From contig CM063248.1 in the NCBI GenBank assembly GCA_032158295.1, positions 23,151,273 to 23,215,272 of the forward strand: 64,000 nt of DNA, read 5' to 3'. Each line of letters opens with the position of its first letter. The first letter of the stretch is position 1. Of this stretch, positions 33,836-48,800 are shown in pieces. The position numbers and the translations under genes were made by a program. The notes below the pieces were generated by a model that was not told the DNA's origin, did no database searches, and saw nothing but the letters and a program-made list of their open reading frames with translations. Origin of the DNA: Pycnopodia helianthoides (Eukaryota > Echinodermata > Asteroidea > Forcipulatida > Asteriidae).

Positions 33836-36800
33836 TAGTTCTTTTATAGCGCATTTGACAATAACGTATCAATGCGCTTTACATTAGTGCCCTGGTCATT
33901 GGACCAATAGCATTCCTGTAATCTTTCTCAGCTCCCTGGGGAGTATACAGCCCTGTGCTGCTGTGGTGCACCAAGGGCTTTTTCATACACAATATCAACC
34001 TGTACCCTCGCAGGTACCCATTCGTACCCCTGGGTGGAGAGGAGTAATTATAGTAAAGCATCTTGCTCAAGGACACAAGTGTCATGACCGGGATTCGAAC
34101 CCACACCCCGATGACTCGACCACCAGAACTTGAATTCGATGCTCTAAACCACTCGGCCATGACACCCTAATGGCATTTTATTGTTTTTTGTCTTTAGACA
34201 TTCAGCGGAGTGATGGTCAGAAGAAGGATAGTCCATTCTTTCGTTGTAATGTGACTCTAGCCATTCCAAATATCATCATGCAACCTGCTTTAGATGAGGT
34301 ACAGCAAGCTGTCAACAAGGCTGCTCAATTGGTTCTTGGAGTGGCAAAGGCTATTGCACAATGGAACAAAGAACGCAAGTCAATGGTATATAACGTTTTT
34401 TACCATAATTTTTTCTGACTAGTCACCATCACCTCATGATCCATTTCAAATTAAAATTTTATAAGTAACATTTTTTTTTCTCATACCAACCATCTCGGCT
34501 TTCAAAGTTCTCTCAAAATGTCATTAGTTTCTATCAGGCATGCAATTTTTGATCAGCTATTTTCTTTTTTTGTTGTTGAAATTTGTAATAGTGCCATTTC
34601 TGTGTACTGTAATTTCCTGAGTACAAGATGCGTCTTACCTGACGTCAACGTTAACAAAATTCAGTGCACCCTATCTGATATCGCTTGAGTTCATTGTGAT
34701 AATCACTGTGTGAAATCTTACATTTACACCGGTTGTGTAATTTTAACAAGCTTTGACAAAACTTACTAAAGAACGAAGTCATTGGCCATGCTGCGCTGCT
34801 GCCCACAATAATAACAATACCGGCGCCCAAATGTGTACATGGCTGTACACCAGTGACATACTAGTCTTTATTAAAGACTAGTATGAAAGTCATTTTTGTG
34901 TGTTATCGTGTAATGCACTGTTAGATTTAGCCAACAGAGGGCGTATGTTCTTAATGTGAAAGTGTTGTTGTGAAAGCGCCCTCTAGCGTTGGGTAGTTCT
35001 TCATTGGGAAAAGTTAGGACAACGGGTGTGTGTGCGCGCTTGTTGTGTAAAAAGGAAAGACATAAAGCTTTGTTTTCAGAAAAGGAAAGTGGAAAGATAA
35101 ATTTAATAAAAACAAGCGATGTTTTACTCATGTTCGTGATTTAAACAAATTGCGATCCCTTTACATTACGGTAAGTTTCATACAAACACACAATGATCCC
35201 TGTATGTGGTAATGTTACAATCATTGATGGGCTGGAAAGCCTTTGTGTGAGCAGTCAGGTTGCTTCTTATGTGGGGATGCACCTTATACGTTATTACTTC
35301 AATCTTATTTCGGTGATTTTAGGGCACTGCACCTTAAATGCCAAACGCTTTGAACACAGGAAATTACGGTATTTGGCCTTCCCATTTTTTGGATTTTGAT
35401 GCAAAGTTTCATGAATGGTCTAATAGACTATTTGAGTTCTTGCAATTGTATTCCAGTTCTTTGGATGAAAAGGGAGCACATAGACCAATATTCAACTTTT
35501 ATTTTGTTCATTATAACAGGCTAAACAGGAAGCAGACTTGAGAGCTTTAGCTCTTGGAGATCAAGGAAGACGAAGCAGTATCTCTAGTATGGCGGCATCT
35601 GAAAGCTCACGTAGTGACATCGCCACACGCAAAGGAGGTATTACATCATCTATACTATAATGATCGTTAAATCGCCATCTTGGATTAGAAGCGCGCCATC
35701 TTGGAATTAGAAGCGCGCCATCTTGAATTAGAAGGCTCACCATTTGTTCCATTGTTACGTCAAAGTGACAAGCGCATGTGCGCGATGTAAAGAACTGAAT
35801 TCATATATCTTTTTGTTTGAATACCTACAGCTTCATTGTTCTTGCTGTCTTCTCACTTTCTCCTACGATAGTGACAAAATTCTAATGAAACAATTTCTTC
35901 ACCAAATTTGTGTTCACATTTCCCCCCAAAAAGAACCCATGACTTCTCCACATGAAACTTTTTCCCAATGAATCTGACAATTTTATGTCCTCAGAATTAC
36001 TTCCACAAAGTAGTCTACCGGCTCACCCACATTTTGCTGGGTTCTGACCTATTCTGCTTTAATATATTTGTCCTACTGTATTTACATTTTCTATTATGTA
36101 CAATGCAAGTATGTATTACAGTTTAACAAGTTTTAAATAACATAGCTCAAAAATGTCCACAATACCAGCACTTCGTCATATTCCATATAAAAAAATTCTT
36201 CCTGAATAATACTTTTGTTTCCTGCATGTTTTACCACTTTTTCCCTCAGCCATCCCCTTTGCCTTCCCCTAGCTGTTTGCCGTGCGATGTACACCCTTCC
36301 CCGATATTATACTGCGGCCGTACAAACACCCCCAAATTATGCTTCGTAGTTGAAGAAAGGGGTCGCAAAGGGTCAGGAGGGCAGGTGACGTTTTGACCCC
36401 AACCGACATCTTTCGCATGCCTAAAATTTTATCAAAAGACAATACAACATTGCCTACCGGTTTTCCACTACTGTTACCGAGCCAATTTTACCCGCCGCCC
36501 TGAGTATAGATACTCAACATTTTATCATAAGACAACAAACTTTGCGTACCCACTTCAACTACTGTTACCAAGCCAATAAATTGATGACCTCTGAGTGCCC
36601 CCACCTCGCTTCAATTTACCTCCTTACCCTACATTTCAGCAATAATTATACGTAAGAAGAGATTAGTGTGCCCATCCCGCTAGTTGCTACTAATTCTCAT
36701 TTTAAGCTGAACCATGTTTGTTTTTTCAGTCCAAAACACAAATAAAAGTTTTGATTATTAGTATTATTTGATACAGTATAGTGATTTTTCTATATTAATA

Positions 36801-39800
36801 ATAACAATAATAATAATAACCAAATCTTATATAGTGCATTTCTCAATAACATATCAATGCGCTTTACATTAGTGCCCTGGTCATTGGGCCAATAGCATTC
36901 CTGTAATCTTTCTCAGCTCCCTGGGTAGTATACAGCCCTGTGCTGCCGTGGCGCTCCAAAGGCTTTTTCACACACAACATCAACCTCTACCCTCGCAGGT
37001 ACCCATTTATACCCCTGGGTGAAGAGAAGCAATTATAGTAAAGCATCTTGCTCAAGGACACAAGTGTCATGACCGGGATTCGAACCCACACCCCGATGAC
37101 TTGACCACCAGAACTTGAATCCGATGCTCTAAACCACTCGGCCATGACACCCTACGTGAATCTTGGGTGATATGAGTATCGATTGATTGATCTGTCTTAT
37201 CCCGTAAAGAGTCTAGAAAGCAGGAAGTAGTTTTACATCTGAGCCTAAGCTGTTGCAAAGATGATTATTGCAAAATGGAAGCTTATTTGAATTGATACTT
37301 CTCATTGTGAAATTGATTTTGCTTTGTTCGTTATAAGGCAAAGAGGAAACTCCTGTACAGGCCGTAACTCCAGCTGCACCAGTTAAGAACTACTTCAAGA
37401 GTGTCAGTGAAAACAAGGAGATTGCCAAACTCGTCTCTCTACTTTCTACCTGCGTCAATTCCACTAAGAAAGAAGTAACTACTGCACTTGAGAAGTTTGC
37501 TCACTATCACCCTATTTGGCAGAAGGAACGTAATGAGACTCTGGAGGAGTTTCTAGCAGCAGGACCTAAGCTTGGTGACTTCCAGACTATGTTGCTTCAT
37601 TACAGTGAACTGGAGGCAGAGATACAAGCTGAGCCTGAGTTCTATAATGTAGGGGCCATTGCTTTATTCACAGGTGAGTATATGACTGACAGGCTACCAT
37701 AAGACAACATCAATCTTTTTCTATTTTAAAAGTCAAGGAATAAACTACAAGGGTAATTTTTAAATAATTTGGGGATGAGCAAAGGAAAATTTACTCAAGC
37801 GGGATTTGAATCAACGACCTCCGGATTAACGTGCTGGCGCTCTACCAACTGAGCTATCTAAAATTTACCCAGTCAGTTTCCCTTGTGGTTTATTACTTGA
37901 CATTTGAAATAAAAAATTTGCATCCCTTAAGGTGATCCGCTGGCTGCCGCTTCTCAGGTTGAATCGTAAACTTGGGTGTGATCCCTGGCCGTAAACAATT
38001 GTATGGCATCTGACTGGCATCCCCAAACAAAGATATTGACAAAATAGGGAGATAGATAGCTCAGTTGGTAGACACGTTAAACGGGAGGTCGTTGGTTCAA
38101 ATCCCGCTCAAGTCAATTGTCCTTTGTTCAATCCCAAATTTTTCTAATTTAATTCTAAGATGTTGTAATCTCATAATATTGACGCAAAAAGTAATTCACG
38201 ACCTGACATTTTGACCCTAGCGGAGTCTTTGCCCCTACCCCCCTATGTCTCCTTCATTGTTCACCCCTTGCTTTTTCTGTGTGCTTTCTGCCTCTTTCTT
38301 TTCATTTCTTTCCACCTGACTGCTTCTGTTACACCAGTATACCTGTTAATGTGTGTTGTGTTGTCATTAAGCCTTCGAGAAAGACTCTGGTAGTGTCTAA
38401 ATGTCAGGCCATTCTAGTTAAAACAATTTTTTTCATTTATACCCTAGGTCTTTGTAGTTGGTAAGCAGTTTGCAATAGCTAATTCTATTTTTCCTTTGTA
38501 TTGACTTAATTGTTGAACCTTTGACCTTTGTACAGAGAATCTGAAGCTAGCCTTGACAACAGAGACCCGTGCTTGGCAACTTGCCTTCAGCCGAGCTTGC
38601 AATGATAAATACCGCAACATGATGGAAGATATCTTTGAATTCATTGATGAAGTATCAAAGAGATTGAATCGACCAGTCAAGGATTTAGATGACATCCGTC
38701 TGGTCATGTTATCTCTTAAAGAAGTCAGAGAGAATGAGATCCGAATTGATATGGAAATAGGACCAATTGAGGTAAGTTGGAGTCTTGACAGTTTGAATGC
38801 CACTCAGATGTTTTATATCAACCTGGATTTACAGACTATAAATTATTTAATTTTTTAAACATTGTTATGTACTTTATTCTTTCTCATCAATCTCAGGAAT
38901 CTTACGCCCTTCTCAACAAGTATGAGCTCCTTGTTGCAAAAGAAGATGCAGAGAAGGTTGATACTTTGCGTTACTCTTGGGAACGAGTAGCTGCCCAGTC
39001 CATTGAGATGTCTCATTATCTTCTACAAATCCAACCTGACTTTCGTGGTGGCTTGCTTAGTGATGTTGAGGCATTCATTACAGATTGTGGTACATTCTAC
39101 TCAGAGTATCATGATGTAAGATACTTTCTTATTTAATTGTTGTTGTAAACTTCATTATGCAATTTAGTTTTATGAGTGGTGCAGATAACAGAAGACTCCA
39201 CAGTGTTATTATGATTTAATTTTCTTGCATTCTCTTCAAATCTTTTCTTTTGATTTCTATTTATTGTTAGACTGGACCCATGGTGACTGGTCTCCAACCA
39301 AAAGAAGCCAGTGATCGTTTGGTTGTTTACCAGAATCGCTTTGACACCCTCTTCAGAAAGTACACCACATATACTGGAGGAGAAGAGCTTTTTGGTTTAT
39401 CTGTCACAGAATATCCTGAGCTGTTACAAATTAAGAAGGAGTTGAACCTACTTCAAAAGCTGTATGGACTTTACAATGACGTCATTGATCGAGTGAATGG
39501 ATATTATGACATCCTATGGGCAGATGTAGACATTGAGAAGATTAATCAAGAATTGATTGACTTTCAGAACAGGTATGTTGTGTGCTTGATGTGGTACTTG
39601 GGTATGGTGCTGGACACTGGAGCTAATCAGTCGAACTAATAGATGTAAAATCATTGGTTTGTGTTTTTTTTTTATGTGCTTGTTACTAATCATGTTTCTT
39701 GTGTTGGTGTAAATACTTGTCATATTGTTCTGAATATTTTGTTGTTTTATTTTTGTAAGTTAGTGTGTTGATTGCTTGTGACTTATCATGTTTCTTGGAT

Positions 39801-42800
39801 TTGTGTAAACAGTTGTTGTATTGCTCTGAATGTTTTGTTGGCATTGTACACTTTCATTAATACATGCCCTCAAACTTTGAAGAAATGTCAACATGAGATT
39901 GTGATTGAATTGAATTGATTGTTCCAAAATTAAAAAGACAATGCCGTCAGTATGGCTTAATTTTCATTTTGTCAGCACAATCGTTTACTTTTAATGCAAT
40001 GGAGTCATTTTAAAATAGCTCAGGCTGTTCATTATTTATTGTCTTGCATTATGCGTTTCTAACAAGCAGATATTTGTATATAACCTACAGGTGTGTGTTC
40101 TACACAGTGAACGCTATATCCCCACATTATGAAGTCTGTAATAATCAGTAACACTTGTCGGTTTAGTTTTGTTTGTTTTATACAGATGTATGATTTTTAT
40201 CAGCATGGATTTTGATTGTTTCATCTCCCTAACCTCCCAACTGTTAACACTTAACATAAGGCCTAACACTTCCCTCTTTGTGTGTTGGATGCCTGTGACA
40301 TCTTTATAAAGACATCTCTATTAACCAAACGCATTACTAATCCATTAAACCAAGCTTGAAGTGAGTTACGTACATGGTTTACGTTTTGTTAATGCATATT
40401 AATATAAGGCTGCTATAAACTGCAACAAATTTTTGTGCAAAAGATGACATTTTCCACAGTGGTATATCCACATTGGTATGTTTAGCAAGCATTTGTTTGA
40501 CAAGCATGGAGACTTTAAAGAAAAAATTTTTTTTACAAAAGCATCGTGATTCAATATAGTAGTCAAAATTGTCTTGTCAACTTTAAATTGAAAATTTCAA
40601 TAATCCAAGACTTTTGACAAATTTACTGTAAACAGAATGTGAAACAAAACATGGCCATCAGACACATGCCAGAAGGAGATTTTTGAGAATAAGTTCCGAC
40701 AACGCGTCTTAAGACTCCCAGAGCTTTGCATAATGATTTGCATAATGATTGCTAGTGATGATTATATTCATAAACTAATTGAGTGAAATCACAACTAATT
40801 GCCCTTTCTGCAACTCCTATATAAACTGGTTAATAATGTCTTTTGCAAGATGTCGCAAGCTCCCCCGTGCCTTGAAGGAGTGGCCGGCCTTTAATGATCT
40901 CAAGAATACAATTGATGACTTCAATGAGACGTGCCCTCTGCTAGAACTTATGACCAATAAGGCCATGAAGCCACGTCATTGGCAGAGAATGGCTGATACT
41001 ACAGGTCATGTCTTTGAAGTAGAGAGTGAATCCTTCTGCCTGAAGAATATCATGGAAGCACCACTGCTTAAATCCAAGGAAGATATTGAGGTTAGGATTG
41101 TGAAAATGTCAAAACAGTTGTACTGATAGATTAAGATGATTTGAAAATGATGGGAACATCAAAATATGATGTGCCAAGTCTTTGGATGATGATTGAAAGT
41201 AGTGTTTTCTTATAGTGAAAGAGAAAGTATGAGTTTATGAAGAAAAAGTTCACCGTAATATTTGAAGCTACATTAAAAGGTTTTTGTACTTGTAGTGACC
41301 CAAGTCAACTGACATTATCATCACAATAATCTTTGAGTCAATGTCCCCATGTATTTTACTTGTCACAACATTTATGAACTTACCATAATTTTTGTGCATA
41401 ATTTGACACCCAAGGAGGCAAGCTTGGCAGATAGTAGCTGCATCTTTGCAAGTGTTGATGTTTGTTTGATACTGATTTAATATTCTATTTCATGTGATAT
41501 TTAGGACATCTGTATCTCAGCAGTGAAAGAGAAAGACATTGAGGCTAAACTGAAGGCTGTCATTGCAGAATGGAGTGCTCGGGATATTATCTTTGCTAAC
41601 TTCAAGAACCGTGGAGAGCTTCTCCTTAGAGGTGACAACATCACTGAGATTATTAGCTTCATGGAAGATGGTTTGATGGTCTTAGGATCTCTTCTGAGTA
41701 ACAGGTGAGGTGCTCAACTATCTTCACTATGATGTGAAATAGATCTTTATTGTTTGACCTGTAAACTGTCTTTACTTATTAAGATGTTATACAAATATTA
41801 GATACAAAGGAGCACAATATAGCAGAATTTAATCATGAGGTGAAAACTGGACTGTATATCAGGTTTTGAAAAATTTATAATTTATTTCAACAATAAGGTA
41901 TTAAACGACTGATAGCCATACGCATGTTGGCACACAAGCTTACGCACTCACAAATAAAGTGCAACGCAATCAATACATTCGGTATTCAATATAATTTCTT
42001 TTAGTACATGTGAAGTTTAGTTACGAAGCATCCCAAGCATCCCATATTTATCAATATAGGACTTCTATATTAAATTTGGAGTTTCGAAAGAGTATACAAT
42101 GCAAAATAAAGTAATCAATCAAATGACAAGGGTCTATAAATGCGGTATATAATCGGAGTTGACTAATAAGGAATGTCTTATATTTTTACAGATACAATGC
42201 ACCGTTCAAAAAGAGTATTCAGCAATGGGTACAGAACCTGTCTTATACAAGTGAGATCATTGAGCAATGGATGCAAGTACAGAACCTTTGGGTTTATCTT
42301 GAAGCTGTGTTTGTAGGTGGAGACATCGCTAAACAGCTACCTAAGGTATGGAATTATGGAGTTCAACAAAAGTGACTTGCATCTCATAGGAATTGCACGT
42401 TGAAAGAAAAAAGTACTTATATTGGAAGTTGCAAAAGCAAAGGAAAAGTAGATTTTGTGGTTTGGTATATGGCTGTTGCTGGGTTTACTGATTGTTTTGT
42501 TTCTAATATGGGAAATAAAGAAATGGATACTTGTTTCATTAATTGATCCTTAATCTAATTTTTATTTTTCTCTTACAAGTCCTTTGTATATTTCTGCCCT
42601 GCCTTCATTTACAGGAAGCCAAACGCTTCTCCAACATTGACAAGTCTTGGGTGAAAATCATGGTTCGTGCTCATGAGAACACCAACGTTGTTCAGTGCTG
42701 TGTTGGAGATGAGTTTATGGGACAGTTATTGCCTCACCTTTTAGAGCAACTGGAACTGTGTCAGAAGTCACTCACAGGGTAAGGGTCAATGTATGATTAT

Positions 42801-45800
42801 AGACCCCTCACAAATCACAATACCTTTGCTTTGATCAATGTTACATGAATTTTAGCTACTCATTCACAGTTGGAATAGCTAACATAGACAACAGTGTCTG
42901 TTTGAATTTTTATAGGAAAAGAATAGCTGCACAACAATGAAAACACTAAACCATAAATTATTATCAATTTCTAATATGAGAAAAGGGGGCACATTTCAAA
43001 ACTTGTACAACTAATGTTTTTAAATTTCTTAATTTTATGTTTTTAAAATTCTTAATTTTATGTGTTAAATATCGTGATATATCTTACCTGCCAGGAAATG
43101 CCATGGAATGCACAACATCACTCATTCTGTAAACAAAGTCAAATGGTCTACTTGTGGTATACTATTTTTGTCAGCATAATGTTAGTATACATAATGATAT
43201 CATGCCAACAAAAATGTGTACAACTAGCGAAAGTGCATGATTCTATGTGGAATGATGTGCACTAGTGAAAAAAGTTGTTTTTCAAAACTTTGTATTGAAG
43301 TAATCATGTTATGTATTTTAAATTTCTCTGACTTCCAGTTACCTTGAGAAGAAACGTCTGTTGTTCCCAAGATTCTTCTTTGTCTCAGACCCTGCCCTTC
43401 TTGAGATCCTCGGCCAAGCTTCAGATTCTCACACCATCCAGGCTCATCTTCTCAGTATCTTTGATAATACTAAGATGGTTAAGTTTCATGAGAAGAGTTA
43501 TGATCAGATCTTGGCCATAATCTCATCTGAAGGAGAGACAATTGAGGTAGGAGAGAAGGGCAAATAAGAAGACTTGTGCCTTGCATTAAGTAACTATTAG
43601 ACTAGAAATAGATGTTGATTGTAAAGAAAGTGGTGTAAACCACAGTTGATACTGACAGGGCTAAATTTTAATTAATGGGTTGAACAAAGAAAACTGACTA
43701 GATCGGAATTGAACCTGCGACCTCTGGATTAACGTGCAGGTGCTCTACCAACTGAGCTATCTAGCCCTAATGTTGGTGGTCTCCCTATTTTGTCATATTT
43801 TTTGTTCGGGGGTGCCAGTCAGAAGCCATTCAACCTGTAACTTCTGTATAATCAGGGATCACACTCAAGTCTACGATACAACTTGGGAAGCTTTTTTTGA
43901 ACTAAATTAGGAGATCAACCCTCATAATGAGTTGATCAAGAACTCAACTGGTCATTTATTGTTGGACAAACGGCGCCCACAACTCTGTGAGTTGTGTATG
44001 CATTCTCAATATGATAGAATTTTGCAGAATAGCATAATTTATCTATCATCCAAAAGGACAGTGGATGATATTGACTGGTCAGACAGTAAGAGGGTTGACT
44101 GTGTACCTTTTAGATGCATTCACCACATGATAATCTATCATTCAAAACCACATTGGATGATATTGAATGGTCAGACAGTAGGAGGGTTGACTGTGTACTA
44201 TCATTTATGCATTCACCATTTGAAAATTTATCATTCAAAACCACAGTGGATGATATTGAATGGTCAAACAATCTTAACTTTATTATCTTTGTCCTGCAGA
44301 TATTTGTATCAGTTTTGTAGTTATGTTTGCTTATTGTGACCTTTGTCTTGTTACTAATTTATCCGTTCAGCTGGAGAAACCAATTAAAGCTGAGGGTAAC
44401 GTTGAGATCTGGCTGATGAATCTAATGATGATGTCTCAACGTTCTGTACATGGTGTCATCCGTACTGCTGCTTTAGCTGTTCAAGATTCCAGCTTTAACT
44501 TGATTGAATTCCTGAATTCCTACCCAGCTCAGGTATGTACATGGTGAACTAATGTTGCTGCCAGGGTTTGTTCTTACCTGTTTCAGTGGTTAGGTAGCAT
44601 GTCTTATAACTGATATGCCAGCTTTTCTACCGGTCCATATTTTTAAGTTTCCTTTGAATTTGCACAAACTTGTCCTTTTGAAACAGTATAGTGGTTTGCA
44701 TATAGCAGTTGTAAGCAAAGAACTAGCCAGTTGGACAGTTTAAACGGGCATTTTGCCAGTGTTCCACTGTTGAGATAAAACACTGGTTACTATTAATATC
44801 ATTAATTTTTTTATATAAGGTTATTGTCATGTCATAAACTGAATATCTGTTCTCTTGTTAATTAGTAAACAATACCTTTTATTTTGTACCAGGTTGGTCT
44901 TCTAGGGATTCAGATGATCTGGACTCGAGATGCTCAGGAAGCATTGACTAATGCTAAATATGATCGCAAGGTCATGCAGCAAACCAACCAAGCATTCCTT
45001 GAGCTGCTGAATCTTCTAATTGAGCAAACTACACGTACCCTCTCTAAGGTGGAGAGAAGGAAGTTTGAGACTCTTATCACCATCCATGTGCACCAGAGAG
45101 ACATCTTTGATGACCTGGTGAGGTTTTTGATATATTTGTCAGTATTAATAATGATACTGAGTTCTTATATAGCGCTTTATCACAGCAATTGGCGTCTCAA
45201 AGCGCTCAGTATTTTTTCTTGCAAAGTATGTGGAGCTATGTTTTGAAGTATGAGACCTGTTGCTTTACATAGCACCATGTAATGGTTTACAAGGTGCTGT
45301 GGCGCAATATGCTGCCAATCAAACCAGGAACACCGGGGCAAACCCCTTCTCTTTAAGATAAGTGTAACTGGGTTCTTTTACATGCATTACACAACACACG
45401 GGACCCACGGCTTTACGTCCCATCCCAAGGACGCAGCAATGATGGTTAAGTGTCTTGCTTAAGGACACAAGTGTCCTGACCGGGACTCGAACCCACACTC
45501 TGCTGATCAGAAACACCAGAGCCTGAGTACGGTGTTCTTATCCGCTCGGCCACGACACGCCATTTCAGATGCCTTCTGAGAAATATCAGTTTGAATTATT
45601 GTTTTAATGTGCATTAAATTGATGCACAGTGTTAATATCTTTTCAATCTTTTGGTAAATAAACATTAAAGAAAGAATTAATTTTGTTGTTTTACTCTTTG
45701 GCAGGAAAATTTTGTTAGTTTTAAAACACAGTTTTAAAAGCTGTTTGAATTGGTGTAAAGTGATAGATTTGACCTGTAATTTTAACAACACTGTTTTTTT

Positions 45801-48800
45801 TCACTAGGTGAGAATGCACATAAAGACTCCTGCTGATTTTGAATGGCTGAAACAGACTCGTTTCTATTTCAATGAAGACAATGATAAGATGTTGGTTTCT
45901 ATCACTGATGTAGACTTCTTGTATCAGAATGAGTTTCTTGGATGTACAGAACGTCTTGTCATCACTCCTTTAACAGACAGGTAAACTCAAGGGAATAATT
46001 TAATGTACATGAAGCTGTAATTTGTGTAAGTGTTTTTGTGAAGTCAATAGAAAGGTGTGTTACAATTTGTTCTGGTTTTATTTTTGTTATTGTATAATGC
46101 ATTGGGGTCATGCTCTTTAACTTTGCAATATGAAATATTCTTTACAACAAAACAGTATATTCATTGAAGTTTCAGAACAAATAACATTGCTATTGGTGAT
46201 ATTTTTCTAGATGTTACATCACTTTGTCTCAAGCTCTGGGTATGAGCATGGGAGGTGCTCCGGCAGGTCCTGCTGGTACTGGTAAGACAGAGACAACTAA
46301 AAATTTTACCCCGCCGCCCTGAGTATAGATACTCAACATTTTATCATAAGACAACAAACTTTGCGTACCCACTTCAACTACTGTTACCAAGCCAATAAAT
46401 TGATGACCTCTGAGTGCCCCCACCTCGCTTCAATTTACCTCCTTACCCTACATTTCAGCAATAATTATACGTAAGAAGAGATTAGTGTGCCCATCCCGCT
46501 AGTTGCTACTAATTCTCATTTTAAGCTGAACCATGTTTGTTTTTTCAGTCCAAAACACAAATAAAAGTTTTGATTATTAGTATTATTTGATACAGTATAG
46601 TGATTTTTCTATATTAATAATAACAATAATAATAATAACCATTCTTATATAGTGCATTTCTCAATAACATATCAATGCGCTTTACATTAGTGCCCTGGTC
46701 ATTGGGCCAATAGCATTCCTGTAATCTTTCTCAGCTCCCTGGGTAGTATACAGCCCTGTGCTGCCGTGGCGCTCCAAAGGCTTTTTCACACACAACATCA
46801 ACCTCTACCCTCGCAGGTACCCATTTATACCCCTGGGTGAAGAGAAGCAATTATAGTAAAGCATCTTGCTCAAGGACACAAGTGTCATGACCGTGATTCG
46901 AACCCACACCCCGATGACTTGACCACCAGAACTTGAATCCGATGCTCTAAACCACTCGGCCATGACACCCTACGTGAATCTTGGGTGATATGAGTATCGA
47001 TTGATTGATCTGTCTTATCCCGTAAAGAGTCTAGAAAGCAGGAAGTAGTTTTACATCTGAGCCTAAGCTGTTGCAAAGATGATTATTGCAAAATGGAAGC
47101 TTATTTGAATTGATACTTCTCATTGTGAAATTGATTTTGTTTTGTTCGTTATAAGGCAAAGAGGAAACTCCTGTACAGGCCGTAACTCCAGCTGCACCAG
47201 TTAAGAACTACTTCAAGAGTGTCAGTGAAAACAAGGAGATTGCCAAACTCGTCTCTCTACTTTCTACCTGCGTCAATTCCACTAAGAAAGAAGTAACTAC
47301 TGCACTTGAGAAGTTTGCTCACTATCACCCTATTTGGCAGAAGGAACGTAATGAGACTCTGGAGGAGTTTCTAGCAGCAGGACCTAAGCTTGGTGACTTC
47401 CAGACTATGTTGCTTCATTACAGTGAACTGGAGGCAGAGATACAAGCTGAGCCTGAGTTCTATAATGTAGGCGCCATTGCTTTATTCACAGGTGAGTATA
47501 TGACTGACAGGCTACCATTAGACAACATCAATCTTTTTCTATTTTAAAAGTCAAGTAATAAACTACAAGGGTAATTTTTAAATAATTTGGGGATGAGCAA
47601 AGGAAAATTTACTCGAAGCGGGATTTGAATCAACGACCTCCGGATTAACGTGCTGGCGCTCTACCAACTGAGCTATCTAAAATTTACCCAGTCAGTTTCC
47701 TTTGTGGTTTATTACTTGACATTTGAAATAAAAAATTTGCATCCCTTAAGGTGATCCGCTGGCTGCCGCTTCTCAGGTTGTATCGTAAACTTGGGTGTGA
47801 TCCCTGGCCGTAAACAATTGTATGGCATCTGACTGGCATCCCCAAACAAAGATATTGACAAAATAGGGAGATAGATAGCTCAGTTGGTAGACACGTTAAA
47901 CGGGAGGTCGTTGGTTCAAATCCCGCTCAAGTCAATTGTCCTTTGTTCAATCCCAAATTTTTCTAATTTAATTCTAAGATGTTGTAATCTCATAATATTG
48001 ACGCAAAAAGTAATTCACGACCTGACATTTTGACCCTAGCGGAGTCTTTGCCCCTACCCCCCTATGTCTCCTTCATTGTTCCACCCTTGCTTTTTCTGTG
48101 TGCTTTCTGCCTCTTTCTTTTCATTTCTTTCCACCTGACTGCTTCTGTTACACCAGTATACCTGTTAATGTGTGTTGTGTTGTCATTAAGCCTTCGAGAA
48201 AGACTCTGGTAGTGTCTAAATGTCAGGCCATTCTAGTTAAAACAATTTTTTTCATTTATACCCTAGGTCTTTGTAGTTGGTAAGCAGTTTGCAATAGCTA
48301 ATTCTATTTTTCCTTTGTATTGACTTAATTGTTGAACCTTTGACCTTTGTACAGAGAATCTGAAGCTAGCCTTGACAACAGAGACCCGTGCTTGGCAACT
48401 TGCCTTCAGCCGAGCTTGCAATGATAAATACCGCAACATGATGGAAGATATCTTTGAATTCATTGATGAAGTATCAAAGAGATTGAATCGACCAGTCAAG
48501 GATTTAGATGACATCCGTCTGGTCATGTTATCTCTTAAAGAAGTCAGAGAGAATGAGATCCGAATTGATATGGAAATAGGACCAATTGAGGTAAGTTGGA
48601 GTCTTGAAGTTTGAATGCCACTCAGATGTTTTATATCAACCTGGATTTACAGACTATAAATTATTTAATTTTTTAAACATTGTTATGTACTTTATTCTTT
48701 CTCATCAATCTCAGGAATCTTACGCCCTTCTCAACAAGTATGAGCTCCTTGTTGCAAAAGAAGATGCAGAGAAGGTTGATACTTTGCGTTACTCTTGGGA

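Larger units (their letters stand above)
36484..46301 (+). repeat. Tandem intragenic duplication, copy 1 (9,818 bp)
   Basis: The block starts AATTTTACCCGCCGCCCTGA and runs through dynein exons 14-25 to the first part of exon 26. The same sequence restarts at 46302. Exons, introns, SINEs and minisatellites are collinear in the two copies, with scattered substitutions and small indels. I judge identity as high by eye (about 98-99%), not computed. There is no long homology at the borders. Confidence 0.95.

Noticed and set aside
34085..34167. tRNA-Ser/Leu gene on the minus strand
   Set aside because: The tRNA-like head is joined to a SINE body and (TTA)n tail, and identical copies lie at 37070-37153 and 46888-46970.
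37785..37862. tRNA gene on the minus strand
   Set aside because: A- and B-box-like sequence is present, but the anticodon arm does not fold cleanly, the acceptor ends do not pair well, and the same sequence is dispersed with conserved flanks. It is a tRNA-derived repeat.
43932..44339. 135-codon frame next to dynein exon 23 (157 codons in copy 2 at 53766-54239)
   Set aside because: The frame follows the 92/93-bp minisatellite; it lies in an intron and has no family match.
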